Notes under the pieces: model-generated
What the model was told of the DNA's origin: nothing
The model's input: only the letters and a program-made list of their open reading frames with translations
Databases searched by the model: none
Shown: positions 59,001-64,000 of the stretch, piece by piece
How the letters are laid out: each line of letters starts with the position of its first letter
How positions within the stretch are numbered: the stretch's first letter is position 1
Source: Paenibacillus macerans
GTDB taxonomy: Bacteria; Bacillota; Bacilli; Paenibacillales; Paenibacillaceae
Assembly (NCBI RefSeq): GCF_023715465.1
Contig: NZ_JAMBOE010000007.1
Coordinates: forward strand, 124,001 to 188,000
Direction of reading: 5' to 3'
DNA length: 64,000 nt
Translations under genes and position numbers: made by a program

Positions 59001-59211
59001 GTTCTCCGGACTTAAACGATTTGCGGACAGAGGACACTGGAAACCGGACCTCCGCCAGCCGCAGCGCGGCATGCCCGAATGGCCGGATGCCCGGCTCTGG
59101 CTCTACGCGCCTCATCACTGAGGTCCATGCATCCACCTTCACTTCAGATATTTCACCGGAGAAACAGAACAGAACGTCCCCCAGCCATATTCCATATAGA
59201 CGTTGATTCAT
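56074..59211 (-). CDS. SNF2 family DNA/RNA helicase-like ATPase
   Basis: A 1045-aa protein with a long N-terminal bacterial SNF2-associated region (~1-560) and two RecA-like lobes: motif I [14 protein letters not shown], motif II [11 protein letters not shown], motif III [17 protein letters not shown], motif V [25 protein letters not shown], motif VI [11 protein letters not shown]. It uses ATP to translocate on DNA, probably in repair or transcription recycling (YwqA-like). ATG 59211 has GGGAG about 6 nt upstream, better than a longer frame to 59241. Confidence 0.92.
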   Translation of the reverse strand: [1045 protein letters not shown]

Positions 59212-59289
59212 GGTGATCTCCCGTCGATTTCCTGTTTCCATCCAATTTTGCTACTACCATCTTATACGAAAACCGGGTTATATAAAACC

Positions 59290-59327
59290 TGAAGCCGCCG
59301 AAGGAGATTCACTTCTCCTCTGGCGGC
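59290..59327 (-). terminator. Probable terminator of ridA
   Basis: On the minus strand GCCGCC-AGAGGAGA pairs with TCTCCTTCGGCGGC over GTGAA; the T tract (TTCAGGTTTTATA) is imperfect. Confidence 0.6.
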
Positions 59328-59379
59328 TCCGGCAAGGCACATACGGACCGTAAGGTCCGGGTTCCCTCGGCTTGCTGTT

Positions 59380-59757
59380 TTATTTTACGGCGATGACTTC
59401 GATTTCGACGAGGCCGTCCTTGGGCAGGCGGGCCACCTCAACCGCGCTGCGGGCAGGATACGGTTCGGCGAAAAACGATCCGTACACCTCGTTCACTTTG
59501 GCAAAATCGTTCATATCCTTCAGAAACACCGTCGTTTTCACGACTTTGTCCAACCCGCTTCCGGCCGCTTCCAGCACGGCTTTAACATTGCGGAGCGCCT
59601 GCGCGGCCTGCGCCTCGACACCTTCAGCGAATTGTCCGGTTTCCGGAACGAGACCTAGTTGTCCCGAAGTAAAGACCAAATCCCCCAACTGAACCCCTTG
59701 CGAATACGGCCCGATAGCTCCGGGCGCAGAAGTCGTTGAAATCACTTGTTTGTCCAT
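59380..59757 (-). CDS. ridA: RidA family enamine/imine deaminase
   Basis: A 125-aa YjgF/RidA protein (GAIGPYSQGVQLGDLVFTSGQLGLVPETG; LRNVKAVLEAAGSGLDKVVKTTVFLKDM; ARSAVEVARLPKDGLVEIEVIAV, with the conserved catalytic Arg). It hydrolyses reactive 2-aminoacrylate-type imines made by PLP enzymes. A G-rich site precedes the ATG. Confidence 0.94.
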   Translation of the reverse strand: MDKQVISTTSAPGAIGPYSQGVQLGDLVFTSGQLGLVPETGQFAEGVEAQAAQALRNVKAVLEAAGSGLDKVVKTTVFLKDMNDFAKVNEVYGSFFAEPYPARSAVEVARLPKDGLVEIEVIAVK

Positions 59758-59810
59758 TTATATCCCCCCCTTCTTAAGTTGAACTATACTTTCATCTATT
59801 GTAGCGATGT

Positions 59811-61247
59811 TTATCTGCCTTGGGCAAGCCTTGTCTCATTTATTTCGGCCTCCTCCAGCTGCAGGGGCAGATAAAATGAAAACACGCTGCCCTCCCCTTC
59901 AGCGCTTTTCATGCGCAGAAATCCACCGAGCAGGCGGGCCAGGTTGCTGCTGATCGGCAGGCCAAGCCCTGTCCCGCCGTATCTGCGGCTGATCGATCCG
60001 TCCGCCTGCTGGAACGACTCAAATACGGCCAATTGCTGCTCCTTCGGAACACCGATCCCGGTGTCGGTTACGGCAAACACGATCCATTCCCCTTGCGGCA
60101 CTTCGCCGCGTGCGGCCCTCCGTATGTTAAGCGTCACTTTTCCTTTATCCGTGAACTTAAAAGCGTTGGAGAGCAGGTTTCGCAAAATCTGCGCGATCCG
60201 ATGCGGATCGGAAATGATCGTTTCCGGCAGCCCCGCTTCCACCCGCACGTCATACGCCAGCTTTTTCTGCGCGGCAATATGGTCGAAATGAACCTGCATC
60301 CAATCCGCCACTTCCGTCAGCACCACTTCTTCGTTCATGATCTCCAGCCGCCCGGCCTCCACTTTGGATAAATCGAGGATGTCGTTGATAATTTGCAGCA
60401 GGTCATGGCCCGATTTGTAGATGATCCGACCATACTCCGGCAGTTCGTCCCCGGCGTCCTCGCTTTCGGCGATGATTTGCGCCAGATTGATGATGCTGTT
60501 CAGCGGCGTCCGCAGCTCATGCGACATCGTCGCCAAAAATTCCGATTTGTAGCCGGAAGCGAGCGTCAGTTGCTTGGCCCGGTCCTCCAGCCCGATTTTC
60601 GCTTTATGCAGCTCATCCGTCTGCTTTCGCAGCAGCTCGTTGGCATGCTTCAACTCTAAATTTTGCCGATGCCCCATCTGAAAATCGCGGAGAATCAACG
60701 TAAATACAAAACTAAAGAGAACGGCGAGCGGGAGCATGATCGGCATAATTTCAAACAAATAGGTATGTACAGGGGTAACCCCGAAAAGGATAATGTTCAA
60801 ACAGTTAATGACGTTAACGGCCAGGATGGTGACCAGCCCCATGAAGGCAAAGCCCTGCTTCGCCCGGTTAAACCAAATGCGCAGACCGGCGCAGACCGCT
60901 CCCAATACCGTCAAGTTCACAAGCCCGAAGATCGCGGCGTCGCTTACGCCAAACGATAAGCGCACCACCCCGATCCCAAGCCCGATGAACAGCAGGGTGA
61001 GCGGATGCGGATACACCAGCGTCGCAATAATCAGCGGAACGATCCGGAGGTCGAAAATAATCCGCTCATTCAGCGAGAATCCGAATTCGATGCAAATCCA
61101 GCCCGCCACAATCATCACCAGAACGGACAGGATGTAATTGACGTACGGCGAAAGATTCCTGAATACGTATTTGTACAGAATATTGGCCAAATAAGCGACC
61201 GCAATCAGCATGCCCAAATTGATCAGGAACGTGTTACCCAGACTCAT
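59811..61247 (-). CDS. LytS-type 5TMR sensor histidine kinase
   Basis: A 478-aa membrane kinase. The N-terminal ~190 residues carry six or so helices of the 5TMR-LYT type (FDLRIVPLIIATLVYPHPLTLLFIGLGIGVVRLSFG), then a coiled coil, the phospho-accepting H box FLATMSHELRTPLNSI, N box RNLLSNAFKFTDKG, and G boxes VTDTGIGVP and GGTGLGLPIS. ATG 61247 follows GGGAGG by 7-8 nt. No response regulator gene is adjacent; the neighbouring HD-GYP protein may be linked in output. Confidence 0.88.
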   Translation of the reverse strand: MSLGNTFLINLGMLIAVAYLANILYKYVFRNLSPYVNYILSVLVMIVAGWICIEFGFSLNERIIFDLRIVPLIIATLVYPHPLTLLFIGLGIGVVRLSFGVSDAAIFGLVNLTVLGAVCAGLRIWFNRAKQGFAFMGLVTILAVNVINCLNIILFGVTPVHTYLFEIMPIMLPLAVLFSFVFTLILRDFQMGHRQNLELKHANELLRKQTDELHKAKIGLEDRAKQLTLASGYKSEFLATMSHELRTPLNSIINLAQIIAESEDAGDELPEYGRIIYKSGHDLLQIINDILDLSKVEAGRLEIMNEEVVLTEVADWMQVHFDHIAAQKKLAYDVRVEAGLPETIISDPHRIAQILRNLLSNAFKFTDKGKVTLNIRRAARGEVPQGEWIVFAVTDTGIGVPKEQQLAVFESFQQADGSISRRYGGTGLGLPISSNLARLLGGFLRMKSAEGEGSVFSFYLPLQLEEAEINETRLAQGR

Positions 61248-61285
61248 AGGCTTCCCTCCCTGTTGGTATACTGGTTTGTATGCGA

Positions 61286-62791
61286 TTATCCGGGATTCGC
61301 CTTCTTTTGTTCGCTGCGGTACGCCTTTACAAACAGCTCGGCATAATGCGGATCCCACTGGCTTCCCCGGCCCTGTTCGAGGATCGCGAGCGCCTGAGCA
61401 GGCTCCAAGCCTTTGCGGTAAGGGCGGTCAGAGGTCATCGCATCAAAGGCGTCTGCCACCGCGATAATCCGTCCAAACAGCGGGATGTCCTCCCCGGCGA
61501 GGCCGTCCGGGTAGCCTTTGCCGTCATACCGTTCGTGATGCGACCTTACCCCCGGCAAAAAAGGAGCCATCGCATCCGCAGGCTCGATCTGCTTCAGAAT
61601 CGCCTCGCCAAGCACGGGATGCTGTTTAACCTGCTCCCATTCCTCATCCGTCAGGCGCCCCTCCTTCAGCAGCACGGCATCGCGAACACCAATTTTGCCG
61701 ATATCGTGCAACAGCGCCGCCTTGCGCAGCTCATCGACACGCCGCTCCGGCAATTCGGCCAGTCTGCCGATTTTCACGGCATATTCGGCCACGCGCAAGG
61801 AATGCCCGGCCGTATACGGATCACGGGCGTCCAAAGCGGCGGCCAAAGTGGCAAAATAGCTGTCGACCAGCTGGCTGTTGCGCGCCGCCTCGGATCTGAG
61901 TCCCCGCAGCATATGATTAAACCCGGACACGAGCCGGGAAAATTCATCGGAATACAAATCCGCGGCCTCCGCGCGGAGATACCCCGTTTTTACTTCGGCC
62001 ATGCGTTCATACAGCTGCTGGATCGGCAGCATGATTTCACGCGCCATCAGCCTGGAACCGATGAAGGCAAAACCAAGGCCGACGGCCAGAATATAGCCCG
62101 CCCACTGCCAGTACGCGTAAGAGCCGTACCCCCAATTCTGCAGCCGGAACTGGACGGATAGACTGTATAGCAGCAACGGGGAAGCGCCGACCAAAAAAAA
62201 GCTCCATTTTAATTTTCGCGATACGGGAACGAATACCCTTCCTCCCAGCGACAATTCCCTGCCGAACAATTTGCGGCTCCAGGCGCTGAGCTCCTGTAAA
62301 ACCGGCCGCACCGCATAGGAGGTCAAATAGAACTCGATCAGGGCGTGCATACCGCAGACGAGAACGCAGCCCAAGGAGGCGAGCAGCACATAATAGGAAG
62401 GAATCGTGATCCGTCCGTCGGCTATAAGCCCCAGCGTCAATCCGGCCCCGGGCCCGGCCAATCCGAGCAGATGCGGGCCAAGAATCCGTTTGACGGCCAG
62501 GGAAGGCATCCGGTGCACCCTTATGTATACGCTTTGCAGAACCTGGAAGCTGCCGATCTCCTGGAGAAAGGCGCTTCTGACCGGTTTGAGCTGCAAATAA
62601 AAGACGCCCCCATCCAGCAGGAGCATGACGCCAACCGATACGCATAATACCCCTGCCAGCCAGAAGTACTCTTCCCTGGAAACATCCAGCGGCGCAGCGA
62701 AAATCAGGCTCGCAATCGCGATCCCCGCCAGAAAGGAGCCGGCTGCATAGTTAAGCATGAGACGATGGATAAATGTTTTGTATACCGTCAC
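61286..62791 (-). CDS. Membrane HD-GYP domain protein (putative c-di-GMP phosphodiesterase)
   Basis: A 501-aa protein: about six membrane helices (residues ~1-250), a HAMP-like linker, then an HD-GYP domain with HDIGKIG, HHERYDGKGYPDGL and AVADAFDAMTSDRPYR. HD-GYP enzymes hydrolyse cyclic di-GMP or similar dinucleotides with a bi- or trimetal site; all key residues seem present. The start is GTG 62791. It lies 38 bp upstream of the kinase, and the two are probably co-transcribed. Confidence 0.88.
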   Translation of the reverse strand: MTVYKTFIHRLMLNYAAGSFLAGIAIASLIFAAPLDVSREEYFWLAGVLCVSVGVMLLLDGGVFYLQLKPVRSAFLQEIGSFQVLQSVYIRVHRMPSLAVKRILGPHLLGLAGPGAGLTLGLIADGRITIPSYYVLLASLGCVLVCGMHALIEFYLTSYAVRPVLQELSAWSRKLFGRELSLGGRVFVPVSRKLKWSFFLVGASPLLLYSLSVQFRLQNWGYGSYAYWQWAGYILAVGLGFAFIGSRLMAREIMLPIQQLYERMAEVKTGYLRAEAADLYSDEFSRLVSGFNHMLRGLRSEAARNSQLVDSYFATLAAALDARDPYTAGHSLRVAEYAVKIGRLAELPERRVDELRKAALLHDIGKIGVRDAVLLKEGRLTDEEWEQVKQHPVLGEAILKQIEPADAMAPFLPGVRSHHERYDGKGYPDGLAGEDIPLFGRIIAVADAFDAMTSDRPYRKGLEPAQALAILEQGRGSQWDPHYAELFVKAYRSEQKKANPG

Positions 62792-63246
62792 GGCGTATTC
62801 CGCCTTCCCTTCGCAAATTGTCGGGTAACGCCCACTTCCTGTATTATCGGCATGAATCGGACCGCATTTCAGATAGCTCCTGGAATTTTTTATTTAAACC
62901 ACCTTTCTTTTTGTACATTAATTTGAGCCCAAGGACAAAACGCAAACAAATCAAGTAATTCTGTGGCAATTTAAAAATAAATATTTTAAATTGGTAAAAA
63001 TCGCAATTAAACCTGTGAAACCTTGCACAAAGGTACATTCGCCATTTTGCAGGGTTATTTTATGTCACAATGTACGTGATTTTTTTCACATTAACTCATA
63101 TTTTTATATGCTAAAATGCCTTCGAACAAAGGTTATAAGACTCCTTTAGGCCTAGTCCGATCGGCTATCCGGCGGGCTTCCCGACCTCATTCGTTATTAA
63201 AATGTCTTCACATTTTAATATATAACAATTAATGGAGGGTTCTATC
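62792..63246 (+). promoter_or_regulatory. Divergent regulatory region upstream of the FMN-binding lipoprotein
   Basis: An AT-rich spacer. A TGCTAAAAT extended -10 lies near 63110 and would give a leader of about 125 nt with a small AAAGG...CCTTT hairpin. A perfect 10-bp inverted repeat ATTAAAATGT - 4 nt - ACATTTTAAT is at 63196-63219, just before the GGAGGG site; it could be an operator or an mRNA hairpin limiting translation. No recognised riboswitch is seen. Confidence 0.5.
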
Positions 63247-64000
63247 ATGAAAAAAGCTTTACTCTTCCTCAGCAGCGCCCTGGTATTAGGGCTGTTGGCA
63301 GGCTGCGGTTCCAACAATGCCGCGGGCAATGGCAGCGCGGAACCTGCGAACACCGCCCCGGCAACGGCGGAAAGCGGTACAAACAGCAATGGCTCCACGA
63401 CTTCTCCCGAGCAAGGCCAATACAAGGATGGCGTCTACTATGCGATTGGCGAAGCCGATCCGGATTCCGGATGGCAATCGTACGTGACTCTGACCGTGTC
63501 CGGCGGCAAAATCACCGACGCCAAATGGAACGCGCTCAGCGAAAAGGCACCCGTCGATAAAGTGACTTATTCCAAAGAAGGCAAATACGGCATGAAAGCC
63601 GGCGGCGCTTCCTCCGAATGGCATGAACAAGCCGAAAAGGCAGAGCAATTCCTGCTCGAAAAACAGGATCCCAAAGCGGCCGCTCTGAACAATGAAGGAA
63701 AAACCGATGCGATTTCCGGCGTTTCCATCCATGTAAGTGATTTCTTTAATCTCGCCGATCAGGCGCTTGCCGCCGGACCTGTGGAACCGGGCATTTACAA
63801 AGACGGCACCTACCACACCGAAGGCGCCGAGTTCGATCCGCATTCCGGCTGGAAGGAAACCGCGGACGTCGTGGTGGCCGCAGGCAAAATCGTGAAAGTC
63901 AACTTCAGCGGCGTCAATGACAAAGGCGAAGACAAGAAGCAAAATTCGATCGACGGCAAATACGGCATGAAAGCCGGCGGCGCCCAAGCGGAATGGCACG
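63247..64000 (+). CDS. FMN-binding lipoprotein, PplA-like (partial)
   Basis: The reading frame is open to the window end (251 codons seen). A lipoprotein signal ends at LLAGC, then a Gly/Asn/Thr/Ser-rich tether, then two similar FMN-binding type repeats. Each starts with Y-K-D-G and carries GKYGMKAGGA..EWH. The first ends with a flavinylation-like motif DAISGVSI, where FMN can be attached covalently to Ser/Thr. This layout matches PplA, the surface electron carrier of flavin-based extracellular electron transfer. GGAGGG is 7 nt before the ATG. The second motif lies beyond the window. Confidence 0.8.
   Translation, partial: MKKALLFLSSALVLGLLAGCGSNNAAGNGSAEPANTAPATAESGTNSNGSTTSPEQGQYKDGVYYAIGEADPDSGWQSYVTLTVSGGKITDAKWNALSEKAPVDKVTYSKEGKYGMKAGGASSEWHEQAEKAEQFLLEKQDPKAAALNNEGKTDAISGVSIHVSDFFNLADQALAAGPVEPGIYKDGTYHTEGAEFDPHSGWKETADVVVAAGKIVKVNFSGVNDKGEDKKQNSIDGKYGMKAGGAQAEWH

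Overview
The window reads as a chromosomal segment of a Paenibacillus-like, low-to-mid-GC Firmicute. The evidence is strong AGGAGG-type ribosome binding sites with frequent TTG/GTG starts, sigma-A promoters, many intrinsic terminators, a guanine-class purine riboswitch, LicT/RAT antitermination, a caa3 oxidase operon (ctaCDEFG), an AloR/AimR-like TPR regulator, an LTA-synthase-like enzyme and a caa3-associated DUF420 protein. No tRNA, rRNA, CRISPR array, complete insertion sequence or prophage was seen.

Layout. 1-5.3 kb: tail of a GAF-type methionine sulfoxide reductase, a Smr-less MutS2-like ATPase preceded by a promoter, a foldable leader and two terminators, and an LTA-synthase-like sulfatase. 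5.7-10.4 kb: MATE exporter, AraC regulator, secreted phosphodiester glycosidase, WrbA. 10.5-16.6 kb: an alpha-glucoside import and hydrolysis locus (binding protein, LacI regulator, two permeases, GH13 glucosidase) tied together by four near-identical LacI-type operators. 16.6-22 kb: SDR, a membrane coiled-coil/AIM24 pair, an ECF sigma with its DUF4179 partner, an acyltransferase. 22.1-26.2 kb: an acetyltransferase-MATE-HAD operon divergent from an AraC activator; the same AraC box also lies before a small membrane protein gene. 26.2-34.4 kb: a decayed AloR-like paralogue, a rarA tail, a beta-glucoside PTS operon (licT-bglP-GH1) with two RAT elements, and an intact AloR-like regulator. 34.7-39.2 kb: a GntR(YtrA)-controlled ABC operon with a promoter/operator overlap. 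39.3-45.5 kb: cytochrome caa3 genes. 45.7-54.2 kb: methionine aminopeptidase, glycolipid glycosyltransferase, xpt-pbuX under a purine riboswitch, zinc-ribbon protein, small alarmone synthetase, DUF4180. 55-64 kb: a Gly/Ser-rich protein next to an SNF2 helicase, RidA, a LytS-like histidine kinase, an HD-GYP protein, and a two-repeat FMN-binding lipoprotein cut by the window end.

The most unusual signal is in the spaces between genes. Seven intergenic loci carry a four-unit repeat element. Units are about 17-30 bp, and their centres are usually spaced close to 50, 60 and 50 bp. Sequence falls into four families (A-D) that share this geometry but not their core sequence. Family A occurs twice as inverted copies 40 kb apart; family B occurs three times with units ordered forward, forward, reverse, reverse. 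Most elements sit where two genes converge, and two pairs (A+B and C+B) lie side by side about 70 bp apart. An eighth, less regular family-C locus and one solitary family-C unit also occur. This looks like a modular, undescribed class of non-coding element.

Other points to check are a one-base deficit in an A-run at the start of licT, non-canonical initiation of the DUF4179 gene, a structured RNA upstream of the MutS2-like gene, and degenerate genes around the beta-glucoside locus. Starts were chosen from ribosome-binding-site spacing, so several differ from the longest open frame.
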